Source: DASZIT01 sp036268775 (lineage in GTDB: Bacteria > Actinomycetota > Acidimicrobiia > Acidimicrobiales > RAAP-2). From it: a stretch of DNA of 64,000 nucleotides. The DNA is taken from NCBI GenBank assembly GCA_036268775.1, contig DATATM010000037.1, positions 1-64,000 on the forward strand, written 5' to 3'. Of the stretch, positions 7,732-16,650 are shown piece after piece; the first letter of the stretch is position 1, and every line of letters begins with the position of its first letter. Both the position numbers and the translations under genes were made by a program. The notes below the pieces were generated by a model. That model worked only from the letters and a program-made list of their open reading frames with translations. It made no database searches and was not told the DNA's origin.

Positions 7732-9297
7732 ATGAGCGGGTTCAACCTGGCCGATCTGTGGGAAGCGGTATCCGACCAGGTCCCCGACCGGGTGGCCATC
7801 CGGTGTGGCGGGGAGCCGCGCACCTACGCCCAACTGGAGGCACGGGCCAACCAGCTGGCCCACTGGTTCCTCGACCAGGGGGTGCAACCGGGCCAGCACA
7901 TCGGCCTCTACCTGCAGAACTGCCTGGAGTACATCGAAGCCACGCTGGCCGCCTACAAGGTGCGGGCGGTGCCGATCAACGTGAACTACCGGTACGTGGC
8001 TACCGAGCTCCGCTATCTGGTGAACGACGCCGACATGGTCGGGGTCATCCTCCAGCCCGACTCCACCGAGCGGCTGGCCGAGGTGGCGCCGGATGCCCCG
8101 ACCCTGGGCTGGTCGCTGGTCACCGGACCCGACTACGAGGCGGCGGTGGCGAACTCCTCCTCGGCCCGGGACTTTGCCGCCCGATCCGGGGACGACCTCT
8201 ACGTCCTCTACACCGGAGGCACCACCGGCATGCCGAAAGGCGTGGTGTGGCGCCAGGAAGACGCATTCTTCGCCTGCATGGGCGGTGGCGATCCCAACCG
8301 CGACGAGGTGGGGTCGGTCGACGAACTGGTCGGGCGCATCGCGCCTTCCCCGTCCACCTTCTTGGCCCTGGCCCCGCTGATGCACGCAGCCGGCGGCTGG
8401 ACGGTGTTCCTCTTCCTGTTCGGCGGCAACCAGGTGGTGCTGTGGTCGGGACCGCTTGACCCCGTCGAGGTATGGCGGACCGTCGAGCGGGAAAAGGTCA
8501 CCTCCACCAATGCGGTGGGGGACGCGGTGCTGCGCCCGCTGCTCGATGCCTGGGATGGTCTCGACCCGAAGCCTGACGTGAGCTCGATCCAATCGTTCAG
8601 CTCCGGGGGCGCGCCGTTGTCGCCGGCGATGCGGGAGCGCTTCCTGGCCACCTTCCCGTCGATTCCGATGATCGATGGATACGGATCCTCGGAAACCGGG
8701 ATCCAGGCCCGCCGCGTCTTCCTGGGTCCGAGCACCGCGAAGGACGAGCCCCGGTTCGATGCCAGCCAGGCGGTGGTCATGGACGACGACACCCGCCAGC
8801 CGATGCCGCCGGGATCCGGCAAGGTCGGCCGGGTGGCCCGGAGCGGGCGCATCCCGCTCGGGTACTACAACGACCCGGTGAAGTCGGCGGCCACCTTCGT
8901 GGAGTGGGATGGTCGACGCTGGTCGCTCTCCGGCGACATGGCGACGGTCGCCGCCGACGGGTCGATCTCCCTGCTGGGTCGCGACTCCATCTCCATCAAC
9001 ACCGGGGGGGAGAAGGTCCACCCCGAAGAAGTCGAGGCGGTGCTGCGCCAGAGTGAGGACGTCTACGACGTGCTGGTGGTGGGGGCTCCCGACGATCGAT
9101 GGGGCGAACGGGTGGTGGCCGTCGTCGAGCCGACACCGGGGACCAAGCCCAGCGAGGACGACCTCCGGGCACTGGCCCGTGTCTCGCTGGCCGGTTACAA
9201 GGTTCCGAAGCGGGTGGTGTTCGTCGACAAGGTGGTCCGCTCGCCCAGTGGCAAGGCCGACTATCGCTGGGCCGCCGAGGTAGCCACCGAAGCCTGA
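7732..9297 (+). CDS. Acyl-CoA synthetase, FadD19/FadD3-like AMP-forming ligase
   Basis: A 521-residue adenylate-forming enzyme that would couple a carboxylic acid to CoA using ATP. The P-loop YTGGTTGMPKG lies near residue 160, the acceptor motif DGYGSSETG in the middle, and the catalytic lysine near 508 in SPSGKADYRWA. The stretch after the P-loop (VVWRQEDAFFACMGGGDP) and the C-terminus resemble the actinobacterial FadD19 group, which includes sterol side-chain ligases; this hints at a bulky hydrophobic acid. It sits between an amidohydrolase and an acyl-CoA dehydrogenase with gaps of 56-57 bases, so co-transcription is likely. Confidence 0.88.
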   Translation: MSGFNLADLWEAVSDQVPDRVAIRCGGEPRTYAQLEARANQLAHWFLDQGVQPGQHIGLYLQNCLEYIEATLAAYKVRAVPINVNYRYVATELRYLVNDADMVGVILQPDSTERLAEVAPDAPTLGWSLVTGPDYEAAVANSSSARDFAARSGDDLYVLYTGGTTGMPKGVVWRQEDAFFACMGGGDPNRDEVGSVDELVGRIAPSPSTFLALAPLMHAAGGWTVFLFLFGGNQVVLWSGPLDPVEVWRTVEREKVTSTNAVGDAVLRPLLDAWDGLDPKPDVSSIQSFSSGGAPLSPAMRERFLATFPSIPMIDGYGSSETGIQARRVFLGPSTAKDEPRFDASQAVVMDDDTRQPMPPGSGKVGRVARSGRIPLGYYNDPVKSAATFVEWDGRRWSLSGDMATVAADGSISLLGRDSISINTGGEKVHPEEVEAVLRQSEDVYDVLVVGAPDDRWGERVVAVVEPTPGTKPSEDDLRALARVSLAGYKVPKRVVFVDKVVRSPSGKADYRWAAEVATEA

Positions 9298-9353
9298 GCG
9301 GGAACCGTGCCCGCGGTTTCGTATTCGTAGTCCCGATCCGAAGGAATTGCCTG

Positions 9354-10556
9354 ATGAACTTTGACGACAGCGCCGAAGACGCCGAGTTCCGGCGGGAGGT
9401 GTCGGCGTGGCTCGAGAGCCATGCCCGGCTCCGCACCGGAGCCGACGACTGGTCGCGCAACCACGAGCATCCTGATTACGTGCGGCGGTGCCGCCGGTGG
9501 CAGGTCGCCCTCTACGAGGGGGGTTGGGGGGCGATCACCTGGCCGGTGGCGTACGGCGGCCGGGGGGAGAGCAGCTGGCACCAGACCATCTTCAATCAGG
9601 AGGCGGCCAAGTACGACGTCTCGACCGGGGCATTCTCCGTCGGGATCGGCATGTGCGGCCCGACCCTCATCGCCCACGGGACCGAGGAGCAGAAGCAACA
9701 CCATCTCGGCGCCATGCTCCGGGGGGAGGTGGTGTGGTGTCAGCTGTTCTCGGAACCCGATGCCGGATCCGACCTGGCCGGTCTCAAGACCCGGGCGCAA
9801 CGGGATGGCGACGAGTTCATCGTCAACGGCCAGAAGGTGTGGACCTCGGGGGCCCAGGACAGCGACTGGGCGATTCTGATCGCCCGCACCCATCCCGACG
9901 CCCCCAAGCACAAGGGCATCACCTATTTCCTGGTGGACATGCGGACCCCGGGGATCGAGGTCCGGCCGCTCCGACAGATCACCGGGTTTGCCCATTTCAA
10001 CGAGGTCTTCCTCACCGACGTGGCCATCCCGGCGGAGAACGTGGTGGGGACGGTTGACAACGGGTGGGCGGTGACCCACACCACGCTCAGCAATGAGCGA
10101 ACCCTCATCGGTGGGTCCGGTCAGGGGCTCACCACCGACCAGGTGTTGGACCTGGCTCGCCGGTACGGGGGGAGCGCCATTCCGTTGGTCCGCCAGCACA
10201 TCGCCGCCTTCTACACCCGGGCCCAGCTGCTGCGATTCATGAACTACCGGATCCAGACCGCCCTGTCCCATGGCCGCCAGCCCGGCCCGGAGGCGGCCAC
10301 CACCAAGCTGATGGTGTCCCAGCACATGGGTCTGACCGGTGACCTGCTGATGGAGTTGGTCGGCACCAACGGGATGCTGGCCGACGGGAGCGCCATCGAC
10401 AACGGGATCTGGGAGACCGCCTTCCTCAACCAGTGGATGTCCCGACTCGGGGGTGGAACCGACAACATCCAGCGGAACTCCCTCGGTGAGCGCGTCCTCG
10501 GCCTGCCCCGGGAACCCCGTACCGACAAGGACGTGCCCTTCAGCACCCTGGCCTGA
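9354..10556 (+). CDS. Acyl-CoA dehydrogenase (FadE-like)
   Basis: A 400-residue flavoprotein for the first beta-oxidation step, alpha-beta desaturation of an acyl-CoA. The family signature is plain: WCQLFSEPDAGSDLAGLKTRA near residues 126-146, the FAD-contacting QKVWTSGAQ, and the C-terminal LGERVLGLPREPR. ATG 9354 is preered over the longer open frame because AAGGA lies 9 bases upstream and the N-terminus then aligns with relatives. Actinobacterial steroid-type dehydrogenases often work as hetero-oligomers; a second FadE-like gene is at 13804, so the two may partner, but they are not adjacent. Confidence 0.88.
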   Translation: MNFDDSAEDAEFRREVSAWLESHARLRTGADDWSRNHEHPDYVRRCRRWQVALYEGGWGAITWPVAYGGRGESSWHQTIFNQEAAKYDVSTGAFSVGIGMCGPTLIAHGTEEQKQHHLGAMLRGEVVWCQLFSEPDAGSDLAGLKTRAQRDGDEFIVNGQKVWTSGAQDSDWAILIARTHPDAPKHKGITYFLVDMRTPGIEVRPLRQITGFAHFNEVFLTDVAIPAENVVGTVDNGWAVTHTTLSNERTLIGGSGQGLTTDQVLDLARRYGGSAIPLVRQHIAAFYTRAQLLRFMNYRIQTALSHGRQPGPEAATTKLMVSQHMGLTGDLLMELVGTNGMLADGSAIDNGIWETAFLNQWMSRLGGGTDNIQRNSLGERVLGLPREPRTDKDVPFSTLA

Positions 10557-10611
10557 CGCGGACGCCCGGGCCGGGATCTAGGGTCAGTTCGGCTGATCGG
10601 AGGCACCCACC

Positions 10612-11547
10612 ATGACCGGACCCGCGCAACTCTCAACCAGCCTGCCCACCTTCGCGGCCGAGGACCCCGGGGACTGGTCCCCCCTGGTCGAGTTCGCCCG
10701 GGCGGCGGACCAGGCCGGCATCGATCGACTGGTGATGTCCGACCACATCGTCTTCGGTGAGCATCTCGACGCCTACAGCGATCCCGCCAACGGGGGGTCC
10801 CGGGGCGGCCGGCAGCCGACCGGGCCCGACGGGTCATGGCTCGAGCCGCTCGCCACCATCGCCCACCTCACCGCAGTGGCCACCCGAGCCCGGTTCGCCA
10901 CCAACATCCTGGTGGCAGCGCTGCGGAGACCGGTGGTGTTGGCAAAGACAGCGGCCACCATTGACGTCCTGTCCGGAGGTCGCCTCGACCTCGGGGTGGG
11001 AGTCGGCTGGCAGCGCGAGGAGTACGAGGCGGCCGGACTCTCCTTCGAGGGACGGGGCCGGCTGCTCAACCACACCATCGAGGTGTGCCAGGCCCTCTGG
11101 CAGAACCAGACGGCCAGCTACGACAGTGAGGAGTTGTCGTTCGCCAACATCCACCAGATGCCGAAGCCGACCCAGCCCGGCGGGGTGCCGATCTGGGTGA
11201 GCGGCACGGTCAACCCCCGGTCGATGGACCGACTGGCCCGGTACGGATCCGGGTGGATCCCCTGGGGGGACGACGCCGCCGACATCGAGGCCGGCATCGC
11301 CCGGATGTGGGCGGCGGTCACCGAACGCGGGCGGGATCCCGAAGGATTGGGTGTGGTGGGCACGCTGCGGGCGGTGAAGGACGACAACGGCGACCTGGAT
11401 CTGGTCCAGACGATGGAGCCCGTCCCGAAACTCCACCAGGCCGGCGTCAGCGATTTTCGAATCGCCCTGAAGCCGTCCCGGGGCGAACAGGCGGCGGCCG
11501 ACTACCTCGGCGAGGTGGTGACCGCCTTCCGGTCCGCCACCGCCTGA
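10612..11547 (+). CDS. LLM-class F420-dependent oxidoreductase
   Basis: A 311-residue luciferase-like monooxygenase-fold protein. It has the N-terminal AAD-QAGIDRLVMSDHI segment, ARFATNILVAALRRPVVLAKTAATIDVLSGGRLDLGVGVGW typical of F420-dependent members, and a C-terminal helical end. Likely role: hydride transfer between F420 and a pathway intermediate, or a Baeyer-Villiger-type oxygenation. ATG 10612 is preceded by GGAGG at good spacing. It follows the acyl-CoA dehydrogenase by 55 bases in the same operon. A second LLM gene is at 51065. Confidence 0.86.
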   Translation: MTGPAQLSTSLPTFAAEDPGDWSPLVEFARAADQAGIDRLVMSDHIVFGEHLDAYSDPANGGSRGGRQPTGPDGSWLEPLATIAHLTAVATRARFATNILVAALRRPVVLAKTAATIDVLSGGRLDLGVGVGWQREEYEAAGLSFEGRGRLLNHTIEVCQALWQNQTASYDSEELSFANIHQMPKPTQPGGVPIWVSGTVNPRSMDRLARYGSGWIPWGDDAADIEAGIARMWAAVTERGRDPEGLGVVGTLRAVKDDNGDLDLVQTMEPVPKLHQAGVSDFRIALKPSRGEQAAADYLGEVVTAFRSATA

Positions 11548-11601
11548 AGGCCCCCTGGCCGGCGGCCGATTCTTGGAACCGGATTACGAATCGCAAGGTG
11601 T

Positions 11602-11615
11602 ATTCAATATTGAAT
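11602..11615. promoter_or_regulatory. Perfect 14-base palindrome upstream of the MaoC operon
   Basis: ATTCAAT-ATTGAAT is perfectly symmetric and AT-rich within a 176-base gap between the LLM gene and the MaoC-like gene. It ends 108 bases before the chosen start. The composition contrast and symmetry suggest a regulator site and a new promoter for the downstream genes. It does not match palindrome family A or B. Confidence 0.4.
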
Positions 11616-11723
11616 TGCGGCGGGGCGGCCAGAACCGCGGCCATCGTCACTGTTCATTTCCATCGAGCCTGTGCCATACTCCTTGGCTTGTGAGGGGTGT
11701 TCCGAGAGTGGTGGAGTCGGGTC

Positions 11724-12992
11724 ATGGGTGAAGCGGGCGGCATCACCGACCAGGCCATCGAGCGGCTGCGAGAGCGAATCGGCATCCCTGAGCCCCACCC
11801 GGTGGCCCCGCACTACACCCGACCGGGGGTGGACGCCTTCCGTCATGTGGCCGAGTGTTACGGCGACGACAACCGGTTGTGGTGGGATGAGGACTACGCG
11901 GCCGCCACCGTCTGGGGAGGGGTCATCGCCCCGCCGCCGCTGGTGGGCGGCGATTCCCTCATCGGGGTGGACGAGGTTCCCGAGGTGGCGCCCGAGGTCA
12001 AGGACCTGATGCGGGGCGACCCTCTCCGAGGCGTGCATGCCTTCTATGCCGCCAGCGCCCGGGAGTGGTGGGCCCCCCTCCGTCCGGGCCGAAAGGTGGC
12101 GCGACGCAACGCGTTGGTGGGGGTGCTGGACAAGCCGAGCCAGTTCGCCGAGCGGGCGGTGCACGAGTGGACCGGCCAGGTCTTCCAGGACGACCAGGGA
12201 GCCATCCTCTCGGGCCAGTACCGGTTGATGGTCCGCACCGAGCGGACCAAGGCGCGGGCGAAGAAGAAGAACGACGCGCTCGAACTCCGCCCGTACACCG
12301 ACGAGGAGATCGAGGCCATCGACGCCCAGTACGACGGGGAGGGGCCGAGGGGCTCGACGCCCCGCTGGTGGGAGGATGTCGCCGAAGGAGACACGCTCGG
12401 CCCGATGGTGAAGGGGCCGCTCACCGTCACCGACATGATCTGCTGGCACGTGGGGATGGGCATGGGCCTCTACGGCGTCAAGCCCCTCCGGCTGGGGGCG
12501 CAGAACCGCAAGCGCATCCCCCGGTTCTTCCACCGCGACGACCTCAACGTCCCCGACGTGATGCAGCGGGTCCACTGGGATCCCGAGTTCGCCCAGCGGG
12601 CCGGGAATCCGACCACCTTCGACTACGGGAGGATGCGGGAGACCTGGCTCATCCATCTGTGCACCGACTGGATGGGTGACGACGCCTGGTTGTGGAAGCT
12701 GGACTGCGAGTTCCGGAAGTTCAACTTCGTCGGCGACACCCAGTGGCTTCGGGGCACGGTCGTAAGGAAGTACCTGGCCGATGGGAACCGACCGGCCGTC
12801 GACATCGAATTGTCGGCCCAGAACCAGCGGGGGGAGATCACCACCCCCGGTCATGCCACCGTCCTCCTTCCCAGCCGGGACCATGGTCCAGTGGTCCTCC
12901 CCGACCCCCCGGGGGACGCCACCGATCTCGATGCCGCCCTCCGGGCCATCGCCTCCGGATTCGCCGACGGCACCGCGGCGCCCCTCCGTTGA
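11724..12992 (+). CDS. Large MaoC-type acyl dehydratase (two hotdog domains)
   Basis: A 422-residue protein built as an N-terminal dehydratase-like hotdog region (WGGVIAPPPLVGGDSL, VHAFYAASAREWWAPLRPG) and a C-terminal MaoC-like hotdog domain (TPRWWEDVAEGDTLGPMVKGPLTVTDMICWHVGMGMG). Such proteins hydrate enoyl-CoAs of bulky substrates. ATG 11724 is favoured by GTGGAG upstream; GTG 11697 would add nine residues. The gene overlaps the next crotonase start (TTGA at 12989-12992). It is most probably the hydratase for the product of the adjacent acyl-CoA dehydrogenases. Confidence 0.8.
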   Translation: MGEAGGITDQAIERLRERIGIPEPHPVAPHYTRPGVDAFRHVAECYGDDNRLWWDEDYAAATVWGGVIAPPPLVGGDSLIGVDEVPEVAPEVKDLMRGDPLRGVHAFYAASAREWWAPLRPGRKVARRNALVGVLDKPSQFAERAVHEWTGQVFQDDQGAILSGQYRLMVRTERTKARAKKKNDALELRPYTDEEIEAIDAQYDGEGPRGSTPRWWEDVAEGDTLGPMVKGPLTVTDMICWHVGMGMGLYGVKPLRLGAQNRKRIPRFFHRDDLNVPDVMQRVHWDPEFAQRAGNPTTFDYGRMRETWLIHLCTDWMGDDAWLWKLDCEFRKFNFVGDTQWLRGTVVRKYLADGNRPAVDIELSAQNQRGEITTPGHATVLLPSRDHGPVVLPDPPGDATDLDAALRAIASGFADGTAAPLR

Positions 12993-13804
12993 CCGACCCG
13001 GTCTACCGCTCGGTGGACGGCTTGTCGGTTGAGGTGCGCGACTCGGTCCTTCGGCTCCGGCTCGACCGCCCGGACCGGCGCAACGCCATCAACGACACCA
13101 TGATGGCCGGGCTCATCGAGGCGGTGGAAGAGGCCGGGCGGGATGAAGCGGTGCGGGTGATCCACATCGCCGGCAATGGCGACCATTTCTGCGGGGGCGC
13201 CGACATCGTGGCCCGCAACGCCGGTGACCAGTCGAGGCCCCGGGTGGGGGCCATCCAACGCCGACTGCCGGCTCAGGCCCACCGACTGCTTCCCCTCCTA
13301 TGCACCGTGCAGGTCCCGGTGGTGTGCAGCGTCCGGGGCTGGGCCGCCGGCATCGGGATGCAGATCGCCACCGCCGCCGACTTCACGGTGGCGGCCGATG
13401 ACGCGATGTTCTGGGAGCCGTTCTCCTCTCGGGGGTTCACCCCTGACAGCGGGGCAACCTGGCTGTTGCCTCGAGCCGTCGGCGTGGCCCGGGCCCGGGA
13501 GCTGTTGCTGCTCGGCCGCAAGCTCGGCGGAACCGAAGCGGCGGAGTGGGGTTTGGTGCACCGGGCCGTGCCGACCGGGGAGGTGGACCGGGTGGCCGAC
13601 CAACTGGTGGCCACCCTCGCCGCCGGCCCGACGGTGGCCCTGGGGCTGACCAAGTGGCTCCTCCACGCCGGCGCCTGGTTGCCGCTGGAGGACCACCTGC
13701 GCAACGAAGGTTTCGCCCTGGAGCTCTCGTCGCGGAGCGAGGATTTTCGTGAAGGCCTGGGGGCGTTCAAGGACCGCCGGGATCCCGACTTCAAGGGGCG
13801 GTGA
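12989..13804 (+). CDS. Enoyl-CoA hydratase/isomerase (PaaG-like crotonase)
   Basis: A 271-residue crotonase starting at TTG 12989, whose bases overlap the upstream MaoC stop; this start gives MTDPVYRSV and normal length. Oxyanion-loop motifs are HFCGGADIVARNAG and RGWAAGIGMQIATAADF. The segment GFTPDSGATWLLPRAVG resembles the PaaG isomerase type, with an aspartate in the PDSG turn. Its stop and the next gene's ATG share one base (TGATG at 13802-13806), so MaoC, crotonase and dehydrogenase are translationally coupled. Confidence 0.85.
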   Translation: MTDPVYRSVDGLSVEVRDSVLRLRLDRPDRRNAINDTMMAGLIEAVEEAGRDEAVRVIHIAGNGDHFCGGADIVARNAGDQSRPRVGAIQRRLPAQAHRLLPLLCTVQVPVVCSVRGWAAGIGMQIATAADFTVAADDAMFWEPFSSRGFTPDSGATWLLPRAVGVARARELLLLGRKLGGTEAAEWGLVHRAVPTGEVDRVADQLVATLAAGPTVALGLTKWLLHAGAWLPLEDHLRNEGFALELSSRSEDFREGLGAFKDRRDPDFKGR

Positions 13805-15114
13805 TGGCCGCCACCGACCAGCGGCTGTTCGTGACCGGTCTGGCGGCAACCGATTTGACGGCTCGGGCCCGCCAGTGGGTGGCCGAGCACGTCCCGGACG
13901 CCTGGCGCCAGGCCGCCCTCGAGGGTGGGGCATCGGCCATCCGGAAGGTCCGGCCTCGGGCCGACTACGAAGCCTGGTACCCGGTGTTCGCCGCCTCCGG
14001 ACTGGTGGCGCCGACCTGGCCGGTGGAGTACGGCGGGGCGGGTCTGACCCCGGCGGAGGCAAGGACGGTCGAGATCGAGTTGGCGCCGTACAATCTGGGC
14101 CGGCTCAACCCGTTGGGACTCAGCCTGGCGGCGCCGGCCCTCTTCGCCTTCGGCACCGAGGAGCAGCGGTTGCGCTACCTCCCTCCCATTGTCCGGAACC
14201 AGGAGGTCTGGTGCCAGCTGTTCAGTGAGCCCGGGGCCGGTTCCGACCTGGCCTCGCTGGCCACCCGGGCGGAGCGGGACGGGGACGAGTGGGTCATCAC
14301 CGGACAGAAAGTCTGGAACACCTGGGCCCACCTGGCCGACTTCGGGGTGCTGCTGGCCCGGACCGACGCCGACGTCCCCAAGCGGCAGGGGATCACCTAC
14401 TTCCTGATCGGTATGCACGAGCCGGGGGTCGAGGTCCGTCCGCTGCGACACATCACCGGGGAGATCGACTTCAACGAGGTGTTCCTCGACGGGGCCCGGG
14501 TTCCCGACCGCCAGCGGGTAGGGGAGGTCAACGCCGGGTGGAAGGTGGGGAACGCCACCCTTTCCGGGGAGCGGCAGATGGTCTCGGGCTCCGGCTCCGG
14601 GGGGGTCGACCGGATCGGCGGAGGGGGAGCCGAGCGCCTGGTCCAACTGGCCAGACGCCGAAGTGCGGAGGGACACCCCGGCGGGTGGGCCGATCCCTTG
14701 GTGCGTCAGCGGCTCATGCAGGTGCTCAGCGAAGAGCGGATCCGCAACTGGACCAATCAACGGATCCGGGCCGGCATCAAAGCCGGTCGCTCCCCGGGAC
14801 CGGAGAGCTCGGTGGGCAAGGTCCACCAGGGCGATCTCAACCAGCGGATGCAGATCCTGGCCACCGACCTCCTGGGCGCCGACGCCGTCGCCTGGTCCAT
14901 CGACGCCGCCGACGATGGCGCTACCGACGCCGGCGAGCGGTACGCCGAGTCGCTGCCCTACGAGCTGAAGGGCATGCTCCGGAGCCGGGCCAACACCATC
15001 GAGGGCGGCACCACCGAGGTGAACAAGAACATCATCGCCGAGCGGGTCCTCGGACTTCCCCGGGAGCCCGACCCCTGGCAGCAGTCTCCCTGGCGGGAGG
15101 TCCCCCGTAACTAA
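13804..15114 (+). CDS. Acyl-CoA dehydrogenase (second FadE-like)
   Basis: A 436-residue acyl-CoA dehydrogenase, somewhat longer than the usual 380-400. Signature blocks are WCQLFSEPGAGSDLASLATRA near residues 136-156, ITGQKVWNTWAHLADFG, and the C-terminal EGGTTEVNKNIIAERVLGLPREP. Extra length comes from the middle region around RMNYP-less helices and a glycine-rich insert near residue 260 (SGSGSGGVDRIGGGG). ATG 13804 is coupled to the preceding crotonase by TGATG. Expected role: desaturation of a branched or cyclic acyl-CoA in the same pathway. Confidence 0.87.
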   Translation: MAATDQRLFVTGLAATDLTARARQWVAEHVPDAWRQAALEGGASAIRKVRPRADYEAWYPVFAASGLVAPTWPVEYGGAGLTPAEARTVEIELAPYNLGRLNPLGLSLAAPALFAFGTEEQRLRYLPPIVRNQEVWCQLFSEPGAGSDLASLATRAERDGDEWVITGQKVWNTWAHLADFGVLLARTDADVPKRQGITYFLIGMHEPGVEVRPLRHITGEIDFNEVFLDGARVPDRQRVGEVNAGWKVGNATLSGERQMVSGSGSGGVDRIGGGGAERLVQLARRRSAEGHPGGWADPLVRQRLMQVLSEERIRNWTNQRIRAGIKAGRSPGPESSVGKVHQGDLNQRMQILATDLLGADAVAWSIDAADDGATDAGERYAESLPYELKGMLRSRANTIEGGTTEVNKNIIAERVLGLPREPDPWQQSPWREVPRN

Positions 15115-15180
15115 CCGGGGATCGAGGACTGGTTCTCGGCGTCCCGTCTGGAGCGCCGCCGGCGTCCGAATCGTCGAACG

Positions 15181-15191
15181 TATATCATATG
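15181..15191. promoter_or_regulatory. Family-B palindrome upstream of amidohydrolase
   Basis: TATA-TCA-TATG, followed by CGA, lies 65 bases before the chosen start of the amidohydrolase. Fifteen bases here match 12 of 15 with the copy touching the GntR gene at 43755-43769, including the flanking GCGA. The spacing to the start is close to that of the copies at 27538 and 46394. Likely an operator or an operator overlapping a -10 region. Confidence 0.45.
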
Positions 15192-15256
15192 CGAATGACT
15201 CCCCGATGGTTGAACCCGGCCGTGTCGCTCCGGCCGCCGCAACACGGAGCGACCGC

Positions 15257-16492
15257 GTGAGCACCGAGGTCGCCCTCCGGCCCGACGTCAGTGATGAACT
15301 GGTCGCCCGTATCCCACCGATCGTGGATCTCGACGCCCATCTGGTGGAGCCCGAAGATCTATGGACGAGTCGGCTCCCGGCCAAGTACCGGGACATCGGC
15401 CCCCATGTCGAGTATCTGCCGGCCGGGACCCCCATCCTCGAAGGCGGCGGGTACATCGAAGCGCCGGGAACCGAGGGCCCTCCAGTGGCGTGGTGGTTCT
15501 ACGAGGATCACCGCTACTCGGTGAAGCGGCTCATCGCCGCCGCCGGCTATCCAGCCGACGAGATCACCATGCAGGGCATCACCTTCGACCAGATGCGGCC
15601 CGGGTGTTGGAAGCCGAAGGACCGGCTGGCCGACATGGACATCAACGGCATCGAGGCCCAGCTGTGCTTCCCCAACTATCCGCGTTTCTGCGGGCAGCTC
15701 TTCATGCGGGGGAAGGACAAGGACCTCGCCCTGCTCTGTGTCCAGGCTTACAACGACTGGATGGTGGAGGAGTGGGCGGGCGACAGCGGCGGCCGGCTGA
15801 TTCCCTTGTGCCTGATCCCGTTGTGGGATCCGCAGCTGGCCGCCACCGAGGTCCGCCGCAATGCCGCCCGCGGGGTGCGGGCGGTCTGCTTCAGCGAACT
15901 GCCCACCTTCCTCGGACTGCCCAGCATCTATTCCGGGCACTGGGACCCCTTCTTCGCAGCTTGCGACGAGACCGGCACAGTGGTGGCCTGCCACATCGGG
16001 TCGGGCACCAAGACGCCCCAGACCAGTCCGGACGCCCCCGACGCGGTGGCGGGGACCATCATCTTCGGCAACAGCGTCGGCTCGATGAGCGATTTCCTCT
16101 ACTCCGGGGTGTTCCTCCGTTACCCCAACCTCAAATTGCTCTACGCCGAGGCGCAGATCGGCTGGATCCCCTACCTGTTGGAGCGGATCGACGACGTCTG
16201 GGAGACCCACCGGGGTTGGAGCCACAGCCAGGAGTTCACCAAGGAGAAGCCCTCCGCCATGTACTGGGACCACGTCTACTCCACCTTCTTCAAGGATTCG
16301 GTTGGGATCCAGATGCTCGACCTGGTGGGAGAGGACAACGTGATCTTCGAGAGCGACTACCCCCATCAGGACGGCACCTGGCCCTATACCCGTCAAGAGG
16401 CGGCCAGGCAGTTCGGTCATCTCGACCAGCCCGTCATCGACAAACTCGCCCGGGGCAACGCCATCCGCCTGCTGGGTCTCGACCGACTCTGA
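15257..16492 (+). CDS. Amidohydrolase-2 family metal-dependent hydrolase (paralogue of the 6475 gene)
   Basis: A 411-residue amidohydrolase starting at GTG 15257, where GGAG lies nine bases upstream; ATG 15206 would add 17 residues without visible similarity. The N-terminal motif is DLDAHLVEP (Asp26, His28, Glu31), with ACHIGSG and FESDYPHQDGTWP further on, as in the 6475 paralogue. The two proteins share most of their length, so they arose by duplication and may act on related intermediates. It has its own upstream family-B palindrome and follows the acyl-CoA dehydrogenase after 142 bases, so it may be separately controlled. Confidence 0.85.
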   Translation: MSTEVALRPDVSDELVARIPPIVDLDAHLVEPEDLWTSRLPAKYRDIGPHVEYLPAGTPILEGGGYIEAPGTEGPPVAWWFYEDHRYSVKRLIAAAGYPADEITMQGITFDQMRPGCWKPKDRLADMDINGIEAQLCFPNYPRFCGQLFMRGKDKDLALLCVQAYNDWMVEEWAGDSGGRLIPLCLIPLWDPQLAATEVRRNAARGVRAVCFSELPTFLGLPSIYSGHWDPFFAACDETGTVVACHIGSGTKTPQTSPDAPDAVAGTIIFGNSVGSMSDFLYSGVFLRYPNLKLLYAEAQIGWIPYLLERIDDVWETHRGWSHSQEFTKEKPSAMYWDHVYSTFFKDSVGIQMLDLVGEDNVIFESDYPHQDGTWPYTRQEAARQFGHLDQPVIDKLARGNAIRLLGLDRL

Positions 16493-16587
16493 TCGACGCC
16501 GGAGCCCGACCTCCGGTCCATGAAGACCCCGGAGGGGGGCGAGCTGGGCGGCGACCCCGACATCTCCGTCGATCCGCACGTCCTGAG

Positions 16588-16617
16588 TTGGCTTGTACCA
16601 TAGTAAGTACTATGGTA
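16588..16617 (+). promoter_or_regulatory. Promoter with embedded perfect family-A operator
   Basis: TTGGCT (16588-16593) and TATGGT (16611-16616) are separated by exactly 17 bases, a good sigma70-like promoter. A perfect inverted repeat with 10-base arms TACCATAGTA and TACTATGGTA around AG fills 16596-16617, covering the spacer and the -10 hexamer. A protein bound here would block RNA polymerase. Three more copies of the same palindrome occur at 21773, 24269 and 25023, two of them flanking a TetR gene. AGGAGG of the following gene begins near 16634. Confidence 0.68.
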
Positions 16618-16650
16618 GGAACCAGGGAACACCAGGAGGGGGGTGGCCGA

